Of a stretch of 15,966 nt of DNA, positions 1 to 7,321 are shown in pieces. The notes below the pieces were generated by a model. That model saw only the letters and a program-made list of their open reading frames with translations, searched no databases and was not told the DNA's origin. The stretch is from the NCBI GenBank assembly GCA_024681875.1, contig JAILAA010000023.1, forward strand, positions 1 through 15,966, read 5' to 3'. The translations under genes and the position numbers were made by a program. This stretch comes from Prevotella sp. (GTDB lineage Bacteria > Bacteroidota > Bacteroidia > Bacteroidales > Bacteroidaceae). Numbering within the stretch: the stretch's first letter is position 1; each line of letters starts with the position of its first letter.

Positions 1-941
1 CGCAGGGTAATCCTTCAGCCGATCAGGTAAACGTGGCCTTTGTAGGCAACGATGTCTACTTGAACATCTACGATGAGGGCGTCTACATCAAGGGAACAAT
101 CGAGGGCAACAAGCTGACCTTTAAGAGTGGCCAGTTCCTGGGCATCTACTATAACACCTATTATCTCTTCTTCGTGGGCCAGCATTATTACACCTACTAT
201 GACGAAGTCAGCGGACAGGATGTAATCAATGCCGAAATGCTCGACGAATTGGTGTTCGACTATGATGCATCGAACCGCTCTTTCAGCACTGACGAAGCCT
301 TTGTCATCAACGTGGGAAAGAATAGCGCCCGCCTCTACTATGCTGTCATGCTGGCTCCAAAGTTCTATTTCTTCCAGGAGGTGCCCGCTGTCCCTGCCGA
401 TCCTGTTATCACGAACTACCGGCCCACCTTCTCAGAATGGGGATATAATGCCCTGCAGTTCAATGTGGTGGCTACCGACGTGGACGGCAACTATATCGTG
501 CCCGAGAAATTGTCATGGCAGGCCTATATCGACGACGAGCCTTTCATCTTCTCTCCCGATGACTATGAAGGACTGACTGAGGACATGACGGAGATTCCAT
601 TCGGCTGGTATGATGCGAACTACGACATCTACTTGTCATTCTTCACCATCTACTTTGAGCCGGCAAAGAACGTGGGCATCCAGAGCATCTATCGTGGTGC
701 CGGTGTGGAGCGTCGCTCCAATATCGTCTACTTCGACCTGGCCACCAGCCAAATCGTCACCGAGCCATGGAATGATGAGACCGTCGGCATAGCCCCTGCA
801 CAGACACCAACCGACGTCAAGGCCGTGAGCTATTACGATGCCACAGGCCGTTGCGTCAGCCCTGATGCCAAGGGTCTCGTCATTAAGACTGTAACCCTTT
901 CCGATGGCACTCATAAGACCGTTAAAGTCATCAATAAATAG
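1..941 (+). CDS. C-terminal part of a secreted beta-rich protein (5' end outside window)
   Basis: The frame is open from the left edge (first full codon at position 3), so the start lies outside the window; the GTG at 33 is probably an internal valine. The visible ~313 residues are rich in Tyr, Phe, Asp and Asn with alternating polar and aromatic residues, as in extracellular beta-sandwich proteins. No catalytic motif is recognised. The end, starting at YYDATGRCVS and finishing in TVKVINK, resembles the sorting-type tails of exported Bacteroidetes proteins (type IX secretion type A-like), and a related tail ends the next gene. The stop (939-941) lies 7 bp before the likely ATG of the Omp28-like gene, so the two are probably co-transcribed and may act together at the cell surface. 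The function is unknown; surface location is an inference from the tail and neighbour. Confidence 0.8.
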   Translation, partial: QGNPSADQVNVAFVGNDVYLNIYDEGVYIKGTIEGNKLTFKSGQFLGIYYNTYYLFFVGQHYYTYYDEVSGQDVINAEMLDELVFDYDASNRSFSTDEAFVINVGKNSARLYYAVMLAPKFYFFQEVPAVPADPVITNYRPTFSEWGYNALQFNVVATDVDGNYIVPEKLSWQAYIDDEPFIFSPDDYEGLTEDMTEIPFGWYDANYDIYLSFFTIYFEPAKNVGIQSIYRGAGVERRSNIVYFDLATSQIVTEPWNDETVGIAPAQTPTDVKAVSYYDATGRCVSPDAKGLVIKTVTLSDGTHKTVKVINK

Positions 942-948
942 TAAGACA

Positions 949-2826
949 ATGAAGGATACACATCATCACAGCCTCATGGGCTTGCTCGTTGGCGTTCTGC
1001 TGTTTTGCGGAACGCCAACCCTGCAGGCTGCTGAAGGCGAAATCGTCTATAGCCGCGGCGACAGCACCTATGTGATAGGAACAGGCAGCACAAAGGCTGA
1101 GACTTACGATGTGGCCATGCATCTGACCGACCGTGCGCTGGTGGGCCTGAAGGTGAAGGCCCTGCGCATCGTGTTCCCGTTCAGCAACGATATTTCCGAA
1201 GCAAAAGCATGGCTGTCGCTTCAGCTCCCCGTCGTAAAGAGCCAGCGTATGCAGGAGCCTGACATTGCAACACAGGCTTTCGAAGCTGCCAAGGGTTATA
1301 CGCAGGTCGACTTTGCCACTCCCTATACCATCACAGAAGAAGGCCTCTATGTGGGCTATTCGTTCAAGGTGGCCAAAGGCACTAATCCGCGGAAGCCTTT
1401 GGTGGTGACGGGACACAGCTCAAAAGGAGGGCTTTTCCTCCATACAAGTGATGTGTATCGTACGGCTTGGCACGATCTGGCTGACGACTTCACCGATGCA
1501 GCCCTGCAAGTGGTGCTCGAAGGCGAAGGTATTCGTGAGCACGCTGTAAGCGTTAGCTACGTGGAAGAGTACAAGGGCCGTACCGGACAGCCGACAAGCA
1601 CCTCCATCGAGATCGTCAACCACGGCACACAGGGCGTTGCCTCGCTCGACTATACTTACGAAATAGCCGGACTGACGGGAAGTACTCATCAAGACTTGGG
1701 TAGCAAACGGTTGCCTGGTGTCTTCGGACGTTCCACTTCGTTCAATGTGCAGCTGCCTGCTGTGGCAGAGAAGGGAGCCTATCCTGTGGTGATTACTATT
1801 ACCAGCGTCGACGGCTATGAAAATGAAGACCTGGCTCCTCAAGGCCAAGGTCTGGCCAATCTCTATCATACGCTACCCGTGCATCGTGCCGTGCTTGAGG
1901 AATACACCGGCACATGGTGTGGCTACTGTCCGCGAGGCTTTGTAGGGCTGGAAGAGATGAACCGCCTGCATCCCGATGATTTCATTGGTATTTCCTATCA
2001 CAACAAAGACCCGATGGAGGTGATGTCGTCTGCACAATATCCCAGCAACGTGGCAGGTTTCCCTGCCGCCTTCCTCGACCGTCAGTTGTCTACCGATGCA
2101 TTTAGCGGCAATGCCGGCGGAAAGACATTTGGCATTGAAGATTTGTGGAGCCGTGCCTGCAGCGTGGTGGCCCCTGCCGAGGTCGATGTATCGTCGGTGT
2201 GGACAGAAGACAGCGTACTGACTGCCACGTCCTACATCACCTTCCCGCTGGACCGCGAAGACTGCCCCTACGAAGTGGGCTTCATCCTGCTGAGCGACGG
2301 TTTAACGGGTACCGCCAACAATTGGAAACAGGCCAACTACTACAGCGGAGAGACAGGATGGCCCTCGTCTATGGATGTTTTCACCCAGGGTGGCAGCTAT
2401 GTGGGCGGTCTTACTTTCAACTTCGTCTATCTGGCCCGGTCCAGTATGTCGGGCATTGAGAACTCGCTCCAGTCGCCCATCGTAGCCGATGTCACACAGA
2501 CCTTCGACTATAGCTTTGACATACGCGAAATCAAGAACACCAGCGGACAGCCCGTTGTCCAGGACAAAAACAACCTGCGCGTGGTGGCCCTTCTGTTCGA
2601 TGCCCAGACGGGTGTCATTCTGAATGCCAACAAGGCGCCTGCAGGAGCCTCTTCGAAGATGCCCACGTCCATCAGCCAGCCGGCAAGTAAGGCTCAACAG
2701 CGTGTCCGCTCCACTGTGTGGTACGATTTGCAGGGACATCGAATAGATTCACCCCAGCACGGTTTCTATATCAAGACTGAGATGCTGGAAGATGGCAGTA
2801 TGCGAAAGAGCAAAGTCTGCCAATAG
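949..2826 (+). CDS. Omp28-like exported protein with thioredoxin-fold CGYC motif
   Basis: 625 residues from the ATG at 949. An upstream in-frame ATG at 904 lies inside the preceding gene, and only the 949 start gives an N-terminus that begins directly with a signal peptide: hydrophobic stretch LMGLLVGVLLF, likely cleavage after LQA near residue 27. A beta-rich N-terminal half is followed by EEYTGTWCGYCPRG, with Cys324 and Cys327 forming a thioredoxin-type CxxC, and by VAGFPAAFLDR, where Pro372 fits the cis-Pro loop. This arrangement matches Omp28-family outer-membrane or secreted lipoprotein-like proteins of Bacteroidetes, though no lipobox cysteine is seen here. The end (WYDLQGHRIDSPQHGFYIK to the stop) looks like a type IX secretion-type tail. 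A redox or disulfide role is suggested by CxxC but not shown. Probably in an operon with the upstream gene (7-bp gap). Confidence 0.85.
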   Translation: MKDTHHHSLMGLLVGVLLFCGTPTLQAAEGEIVYSRGDSTYVIGTGSTKAETYDVAMHLTDRALVGLKVKALRIVFPFSNDISEAKAWLSLQLPVVKSQRMQEPDIATQAFEAAKGYTQVDFATPYTITEEGLYVGYSFKVAKGTNPRKPLVVTGHSSKGGLFLHTSDVYRTAWHDLADDFTDAALQVVLEGEGIREHAVSVSYVEEYKGRTGQPTSTSIEIVNHGTQGVASLDYTYEIAGLTGSTHQDLGSKRLPGVFGRSTSFNVQLPAVAEKGAYPVVITITSVDGYENEDLAPQGQGLANLYHTLPVHRAVLEEYTGTWCGYCPRGFVGLEEMNRLHPDDFIGISYHNKDPMEVMSSAQYPSNVAGFPAAFLDRQLSTDAFSGNAGGKTFGIEDLWSRACSVVAPAEVDVSSVWTEDSVLTATSYITFPLDREDCPYEVGFILLSDGLTGTANNWKQANYYSGETGWPSSMDVFTQGGSYVGGLTFNFVYLARSSMSGIENSLQSPIVADVTQTFDYSFDIREIKNTSGQPVVQDKNNLRVVALLFDAQTGVILNANKAPAGASSKMPTSISQPASKAQQRVRSTVWYDLQGHRIDSPQHGFYIKTEMLEDGSMRKSKVCQ

Positions 2827-2840
2827 CACAACTAAAGAAC

Positions 2841-2873
2841 CAGCGGGCGAATCGTTTGTCGATTCGCCCGCTG
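2841..2873. terminator. 14-bp perfect hairpin between convergent genes, likely bidirectional terminator
   Basis: Perfect inverted repeat: left arm 2841-2854 (CAGCGGGCGAATCG), 5-nt loop TTTGT at 2855-2859, right arm 2860-2873. It sits 15 bp after the Omp28-like stop codon and between two convergent genes. The arm is GC-rich, but on the plus strand it is followed only by TTGTGTAG and on the minus strand by GTTCTTTAG, so there is no strong U-tract. Position and stem strength favour a terminator or 3'-end stabiliser working for both strands. Confidence 0.65.
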
Positions 2874-2899
2874 TTGTGTAGTATCAATAGCCCAAGAAG

Positions 2900-2931
2900 A
2901 CCCTCCCCTTGGAAGGGGAAGGGGTGGGCTT
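2900..2931 (+). repeat. GC-rich palindromic repeat, copy A (CCCTCCCCTT..AAGGGG)
   Basis: Small hairpin CCCCTT (2905-2910), loop GG, AAGGGG (2913-2918), continued by AAGGGGTGGGCTTTT, abutting the thrA stop codon at 2932. The asymmetric right flank (AGGGG..GGGTGGGCTTT) recurs at 12312-12339 and, in diverged form, at 13047-13083 and, on the opposite strand, about 12970-12999, all inside feoB. This is an interspersed short repeat of the kind seen widely in Prevotella and Porphyromonas genomes. It might also help terminate the Omp28 transcript, since a short T-run follows. Confidence 0.7.
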
Positions 2932-5412
2932 TTAAATATTTGCGATGCTCATGATGTTGGCAAAGACGCCTGCTGCCGTAACTGCGGCTCCTGCACCATA
3001 GCCCTGAATGAGCATGGGGTACTCACGATAGCGCTCGGTAGTAAGCAGCACGATGTTGTTAGAGCCTTCAAGCGGGTAGAAGGGATGGCTCTGAGGAACC
3101 TCCTTCAAGGCAACGCTTGTCTTGCCATTCTCCATCGTGGCGACGAAACGCCAGCGCTTACCCTCGGCCTCAAGCACCTTGCGGCGAGCCTCGAAGTCGG
3201 CGTCGAGCTCGGGCAGCTTGGCCCAGAAGTCGTCGAGCGAGCCCTCGAAATAGCTATCAGGCACGAAGAGATGTTTCTCTACGTCGTCCTGCTCCACCTT
3301 GTAGCCAGCCTCGCGGGTGAGGATGACGAGCTTGCGGATGACATCGGTGCCGCTGAGGTCGATGCGCGGGTCGGGCTCGCTGTAGCGCTGCTCCTTGGCA
3401 CGGCGCACGGTCTCGCTGAAGGGCACGTCGGCGGCAATCTCGTTGAAGATGAAGTTCAGCGTACCTGAGAGGATGGCCTCAATCTTCAGAATCTTGTCGC
3501 CCGAGTTGCACAGGTCGTTGATGGTGCCGATGATAGGCAGTCCGGCACCCACGTTGGTCTCGTAGCGGAACCATACGCCGCGGTCGCGTGCCGTCTGGCG
3601 CAGCTTAATGTAGCTGTCATAATCGCTGGAGGCGGCAATCTTGTTGGCAGCCACCACGCTGATGTTATGCTCGAGGAAGGTCTGATAGAGGGATGCTATC
3701 TGCTTGCTGGCCGTACAGTCGACAAAGACGCTGTTGAAGATGTTCATCTTGATAATCTCGTCGCGCATGTGCTCCGTATTGGCAGGATAGCCTGCGCGCA
3801 GAATCTTCTCGTAGTTGTTGAGGTCGATGCCCTCGCGGTCGAGCACGAAGTTGGCCACGTCGCTGATGCCTACCACGTTCAGCTTCAGTCGTTTCTGCTG
3901 GATGAGTACCTGCTGCTGCGTGCGAATCTGCTCGAGGAGCATACCGCCGACAGTGCCGATGCCGCAGATGAAGAGGTTGAGCACCTTGTACTCAGAGAGG
4001 AAGAACGAATCGTGGAGCACGTTGAGGGACTTGCGCAGAAAACGTCCTTCAACGACAAAGGAGATATTCGTCTCGGAGGCGCCCTGTGCGCAGGCGATGA
4101 CGCTGATGCCCGAGCGTCCCAGCGTGCCGAAGAGCTTACCGGCGATGCCCGGCGTATGCTTCATGTTCTCACCCACAATGGCAATGGTGGCCAGGCCGCT
4201 CTCTGCCTGCATGGGATACATGGCACCCGTCTCAATTTCTTTGGCGAACTCCTCGTTGAGCACCTCGACAGCAGCCTCGGCATCCTCGTCGCGCACGCCG
4301 ATTGACGTGCTGTTCTCTGAGGAAGCCTGACTGACCATGAACACCGAGATGCCGCGGTCGGCCAGAGTGGTGAAGATGCGGTGGTTCACACCGATGACAC
4401 CCACCATCGAGAGGCCCGTCACCGTAATCAGCGTGGTGCCCTTGATGCTGGAGATGCCCTTGATGGGCTTCATGTCGTCCTCAATCTTGTCCTTGATGAG
4501 CGTGCCCGGATGCTCAGGGTTGAAGGTATTCTTGACACGGATGGGGATATTCTTGACGCAGACGGGGTAGATAGTTGGCGGATAGACCACCTTCGCGCCG
4601 AAGTTGCACAACTCCATGGCCTCGACATAGCTCAGCTCGTTGATGGTATAGGCCGACTGGATGACCTTCGGATCGGCGGTCATGAAGCCGTCCACGTCGG
4701 TCCATATCTCCAGCACCTCAGCATCGAGGGCTGCTGCGATGATAGCTGCGGTGTAATCGCTGCCGCCACGTCCCAGATTGGTGGTCTCGTGGGTGTCGCG
4801 GTCGCGGGCGATGAAGCCAGGAACAACGGCCACCGTCTTGTTTGTTGCGACTGAGTCGCGACATACAGGACCAAAGGTTTCGCGCACCAGCTTGGTGGTC
4901 AGCTCGGAGTCGAGGACATGCTTGCCGTTCTGAAGATTAGTGCTCACCATCTTCTTCTCCGTGCGGATGAAGTCGCGGCTGTTCATGCGCACGCCGCCAT
5001 CAACGAGGGCGGCCACAATATTCGACGAAAGGCGCTCGCCATAGCTCACAATGGCATCCTCGGTCTTCTTCGACAGGTCGTGAATCAGGAACACGCCTGT
5101 GCAGATACTCTGTAGCTGGTCGAAGAGGGCGTCGACCTTTGACAATACGGCAGCCCGACGTGTCTCGTCGGTGATGACGGTATCTATCATCTGGTGGTGG
5201 CGATAGACGATGGCTTCATACTCATTGCGCCACTCCTCATTGCCCTGCTGGGCCATGTGGGCCATAGCAATCAGTTTGTCAGTAATGCCATCAAGGGCGC
5301 TTACCACAACTACGACAGGGCCCCTTTCGGCTTCTGCCTCAACAATCTTTTTCAAGCTTAGAATGCCTGGCACGGAACCTACGGACGTTCCGCCAAATTT
5401 TAGTACTTTCAT
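2932..5412 (-). CDS. thrA: Bifunctional aspartokinase / homoserine dehydrogenase
   Basis: 826 residues, close to the usual ~820. It catalyses the first and third steps of the aspartate pathway to threonine, methionine and lysine (aspartate to aspartyl phosphate; aspartate semialdehyde to homoserine). Seen in order: kinase motif KFGGTSVG (residues 4-11), LGRGGSDYTA and WTDVDGFMTADP of the amino-acid kinase fold; two ACT-type regulatory segments (ITVTGLSMVGVIG and TIAIVGENMKHTPG); the dinucleotide-binding GIGTVGG near residue 484; and homoserine dehydrogenase signatures NKIAAS, ETNVGAGLPII and SGTLNFIF. The start at 5412 (MKVLKFGG) is chosen over 5451 because it matches the family N-terminus and because the -7 promoter box (5448-5456) overlaps the longer start. 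The ACT segments suggest feedback control, probably by threonine. No thrB or thrC follows; the downstream neighbour is convergent, so this gene is probably monocistronic. Confidence 0.97.
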   Translation of the reverse strand: MKVLKFGGTSVGSVPGILSLKKIVEAEAERGPVVVVVSALDGITDKLIAMAHMAQQGNEEWRNEYEAIVYRHHQMIDTVITDETRRAAVLSKVDALFDQLQSICTGVFLIHDLSKKTEDAIVSYGERLSSNIVAALVDGGVRMNSRDFIRTEKKMVSTNLQNGKHVLDSELTTKLVRETFGPVCRDSVATNKTVAVVPGFIARDRDTHETTNLGRGGSDYTAAIIAAALDAEVLEIWTDVDGFMTADPKVIQSAYTINELSYVEAMELCNFGAKVVYPPTIYPVCVKNIPIRVKNTFNPEHPGTLIKDKIEDDMKPIKGISSIKGTTLITVTGLSMVGVIGVNHRIFTTLADRGISVFMVSQASSENSTSIGVRDEDAEAAVEVLNEEFAKEIETGAMYPMQAESGLATIAIVGENMKHTPGIAGKLFGTLGRSGISVIACAQGASETNISFVVEGRFLRKSLNVLHDSFFLSEYKVLNLFICGIGTVGGMLLEQIRTQQQVLIQQKRLKLNVVGISDVANFVLDREGIDLNNYEKILRAGYPANTEHMRDEIIKMNIFNSVFVDCTASKQIASLYQTFLEHNISVVAANKIAASSDYDSYIKLRQTARDRGVWFRYETNVGAGLPIIGTINDLCNSGDKILKIEAILSGTLNFIFNEIAADVPFSETVRRAKEQRYSEPDPRIDLSGTDVIRKLVILTREAGYKVEQDDVEKHLFVPDSYFEGSLDDFWAKLPELDADFEARRKVLEAEGKRWRFVATMENGKTSVALKEVPQSHPFYPLEGSNNIVLLTTERYREYPMLIQGYGAGAAVTAAGVFANIMSIANI

Positions 5413-5447
5413 TCTCGTTTTTATGTCTGTTTGTTTTGTTTCAGCTT

Positions 5448-5456
5448 GCAAAATTA
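5448..5456 (-). promoter_or_regulatory. Predicted -7 promoter box for thrA
   Basis: On the minus strand 5456 to 5448 reads TAATTTTGC, a match to the Bacteroidetes -7 consensus TAnnTTTGC. No clear TTTG is found about 19-20 nt further upstream. Transcription would start around 5440, giving a leader of about 28 nt before the ATG at 5412. Confidence 0.6.
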
Positions 5457-5498
5457 GACAAATTATTTGTATTTCCGTCGTTTTAATAAAAAAATTCG

Positions 5499-5507
5499 TA
5501 CCTTTGC
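5499..5507 (+). promoter_or_regulatory. Predicted -7 promoter box for the agmatine deiminase operon
   Basis: TACCTTTGC, a perfect TAnnTTTGC match, ends only 4 nt before the ATG at 5512. A start site 5-7 nt downstream would fall on or next to the ATG, implying a leaderless or nearly leaderless mRNA. No canonical TTTG lies 19 nt upstream (CGTC at 5476-5479), so the -33 element is weak. It lies in the 99-bp divergent region shared with thrA. Confidence 0.6.
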
Positions 5508-5511
5508 AACC

Positions 5512-6618
5512 ATGATTAACAAAAAAGCCTACCGCCTACCTGCTGAATGGGAGCCACAAAGCGGCGTACAGCTGACGTGGCCGCACGCCAAGACCGACTG
5601 GGCACCGATGCTCGACGAGGTGACGAAGACCTACGAGGAGATGGCGAGAGAAATACGCCGCCGTGAGCCCCTGCTCATCGTCGGCCCGCCCAACGACGAC
5701 ACGTGGGCAAGGGATCATGGGTTCATAACTCTGTTGAGTGTTGAGAGTTTAGAGTTTAGTGACGTTACTTCTGACGACAATTCAAAAGTCACTAAACACT
5801 CAACACCGAACATTAAACTACTTGATTTCTGTTTCAACGGATGGGGCGAGAAATTCCCTGCTGCACAGGACAACGCCATCAACCGCCGCCTCTTCGACGA
5901 TGGCAGCGTGAAGGGCGAGTATGTCAATCACCTGGACTTCGTACTGGAGGGTGGCTCCATCGAGAGCGACGGCAGCGGCACCATCTTTACCACGTCGTGC
6001 TGCCTGTTGGCGCCCCACCGCAACCAACCCCTGACGAAGGAAGAGATAGAGGAACGGCTGAAGGAATATCTCTATGCCGACCGCGTGCTGTGGATTGACC
6101 ACGGCCAGCTGACAGGCGACGACACCGACGGCCACATCGACACCCTGGTACGCATCGCTCCCAACGACACATTACTCTATGTGGGCTGCGACGACCCGCA
6201 GGATGAGCAGTACGAGGAGCTGCGCCTGATGGAAGAGCAGCTGACAACCTTCCGCACGAAGGAAGGCAAACCCTACCGTCTGCTGAAGCTGCCCCTACCC
6301 CGCCCCATTTATAGTTCACAGGGCATAGTTCATAGTTCACAGTTGCCCGATGCGCAGCCCAACTTTGAACTATGCACTATGCACTATGAACTAACCGACA
6401 GACTTCCTGCCACCTACGCCAACTTCCTCATTATCAACGGCGCGGTGCTCTGCCCCACCTACGGTCAGCCCGACCTCGACGCCGAGGCACTGCGCATCAT
6501 CGGCAAGGCCTTCCCCGACAGAGAAATCATCGGCATTGACTGCCGCACCCTCATCTGTCAGCACGGTTCTCTCCACTGCTGCACCATGCAATTCCCCGTT
6601 GGCGTGCTCAACGCTTAA
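5512..6618 (+). CDS. aguA: Agmatine deiminase (agmatine iminohydrolase) with two repeat-derived insertions
   Basis: 368 residues; hydrolyses agmatine to N-carbamoylputrescine and ammonia, feeding putrescine synthesis in the cytoplasm. Family marks: RLPAEWEPQSGVQLTWPH at the N-terminus, WARDHG (Asp68), EGGSIESDG, GDDTDGHIDT (His208, Asp210), LPATYANFLIINGAVL, and the nucleophile Cys356 in HCCTMQ. All core catalytic positions appear intact. The start at 5512 fits the family N-terminus. Two stretches look foreign to the fold: about residues 74-98 (5733-5804), right after WARDHG and before LLDFCFNGWG, and about residues 267-294 (6311-6393), between LPRPIY and DRLPATYANF. Both are made of 7-bp repeat units in inverted arrangement and add roughly 20-25 residues each, making the protein longer than the usual ~345. 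It is followed after 34 bp by a lipoprotein gene and then the amidase for the next step. Whether the enzyme is fully active is not known. Confidence 0.94.
   Translation: MINKKAYRLPAEWEPQSGVQLTWPHAKTDWAPMLDEVTKTYEEMAREIRRREPLLIVGPPNDDTWARDHGFITLLSVESLEFSDVTSDDNSKVTKHSTPNIKLLDFCFNGWGEKFPAAQDNAINRRLFDDGSVKGEYVNHLDFVLEGGSIESDGSGTIFTTSCCLLAPHRNQPLTKEEIEERLKEYLYADRVLWIDHGQLTGDDTDGHIDTLVRIAPNDTLLYVGCDDPQDEQYEELRLMEEQLTTFRTKEGKPYRLLKLPLPRPIYSSQGIVHSSQLPDAQPNFELCTMHYELTDRLPATYANFLIINGAVLCPTYGQPDLDAEALRIIGKAFPDREIIGIDCRTLICQHGSLHCCTMQFPVGVLNA
5733..5804. repeat. Inverted 7-bp-unit repeat inside agmatine deiminase gene (insertion 1)
   Basis: The left arm 5733-5763 reads as heptamers GTTGAGT GTTGAGA GTTTAGA GTTTAGT plus GAC. 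The right arm 5788-5804 (GTCACTAAACACTCAAC) is the reverse complement of the left arm with about two heptamers missing. The arms are separated by 24 bp, so the element can fold into an imperfect hairpin. It is translated in frame (TLLSVESLEFSDV..KVTKHSTPN) in a loop next to the active-site WARDHG motif. Confidence 0.8.
6311..6393. repeat. Inverted AACTATG heptamer repeat inside agmatine deiminase gene (insertion 2)
   Basis: The left arm 6311-6343, read on the minus strand, is AACTGTG AACTATG AACTATG CCCTGTG AACTAT. The right arm 6364-6393 reads on the plus strand as units GAACTAT GCACTAT GCACTAT GAACT. This is the same heptamer that makes the tandem array at 13397-13452. It is translated in frame as YSSQGIVHSSQLPD..ELCTMHYELTD, in a loop between two conserved segments of the enzyme. 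Confidence 0.85.
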
Positions 6619-6652
6619 TAAACATTTTTATCATAACAACATCAATTACATC

Positions 6653-7270
6653 ATGAGAAAAACATTATTCTGGGTCCTGCTGCTCACAGTGAGCATGACG
6701 GCCTGCAAGGGTGGTAAGACCAGCGAAACCGCTGCCACTGAAGAGAAAGAACCGACCGTAGGCCTGGCCATCGATGAAGCCAGCTTCCCCGATCCTGAGC
6801 TGCGCAAGGCAGTGCTGAGCACTGACGCCGGCGAGGACGGCATCCTGACAGATGCGGAAATCGAAGATTTCGACCTCCTTGACGTGAACCTCAAGCCGGT
6901 GAAGGACTTCACGGGCATAGAGCTCCTGAAGAACCTGCGATGGCTGCACGCCAACAACGTCGTTATCAACTCCATCGACCTGAGCAAAAACACAAAGCTG
7001 AAAGAGGTGTTCTTGGTTGGCATCTACGGTCTGACGTCCGTTACTCTGGGTAACCAACCCGATCTGGAGCTGCTGAACATCTCTGGCACCAGTGTCGGCA
7101 ACATCGACCTGACACAATGCCCGAAGCTGGAGAAGCTCTACATAGAGCAGACACCTATCGGCGCCCTCGACCTGTCAGGCAACCCTGAGCTGAAGGAAAT
7201 CAGCTGCGACGAGGTGCTCATGCCCGGTCTCGACCTCTCTGCCTGCCCCAAAGCCGGCTTTGTAGACTGA
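6653..7270 (+). CDS. Leucine-rich-repeat lipoprotein in the polyamine operon
   Basis: 205 residues from the ATG at 6653. The N-terminus RKTLFWVLLLTVSMTAC is a lipoprotein signal with lipobox MTAC and lipidated Cys18. The following KGGKTSE lacks the acidic run typical of Bacteroidetes surface-export signals, so a periplasm-facing location is more likely. A linker rich in Glu and Thr is followed by FPDPELRKAVLSTDAGEDGI, resembling the N-terminal cap of internalin-like LRR proteins with a degenerate EF-hand (DAGEDGILTDAEIE). Then come four to five repeats of ~21 residues of the type IDLSKNTKLKEVFL / LDLSGNPELKEISC. LRR domains bind proteins or other ligands; no enzyme motif is present. It lies 34 bp after agmatine deiminase and 51 bp before the amidase with no promoter visible between, so it is likely co-transcribed. 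Its role in polyamine metabolism, if any, is unknown. Confidence 0.88.
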   Translation: MRKTLFWVLLLTVSMTACKGGKTSETAATEEKEPTVGLAIDEASFPDPELRKAVLSTDAGEDGILTDAEIEDFDLLDVNLKPVKDFTGIELLKNLRWLHANNVVINSIDLSKNTKLKEVFLVGIYGLTSVTLGNQPDLELLNISGTSVGNIDLTQCPKLEKLYIEQTPIGALDLSGNPELKEISCDEVLMPGLDLSACPKAGFVD

Positions 7271-7321
7271 CCGAAAGCATCATGACAGCGTCCTTCCTTA
7301 CTCCTCACCAACGGAAACGAC

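Noticed and set aside
904..948. Upstream ATG (904) as start of the Omp28-like gene
   Set aside because: It would overlap the preceding gene and place 15 polar residues before the signal peptide; the ATG at 949 gives a normal signal peptide.
3667..4305. Long plus-strand open frame inside thrA (212 codons)
   Set aside because: It is antisense to well-conserved aspartokinase-homoserine dehydrogenase sequence; the translation lacks any family motif and is explained by codon bias of the real gene.
5413..5511. Threonine attenuator or riboswitch in front of thrA
   Set aside because: The leader is predicted to be only about 28 nt, and no leader peptide rich in Thr or Ile codons and no paired hairpins were seen.
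5733..6393. Agmatine deiminase considered a pseudogene because of the repeats
   Set aside because: The frame is uninterrupted, and Asp68, His208, Asp210 and Cys356 with surrounding motifs remain intact, so it is called as a coding gene with insertions.
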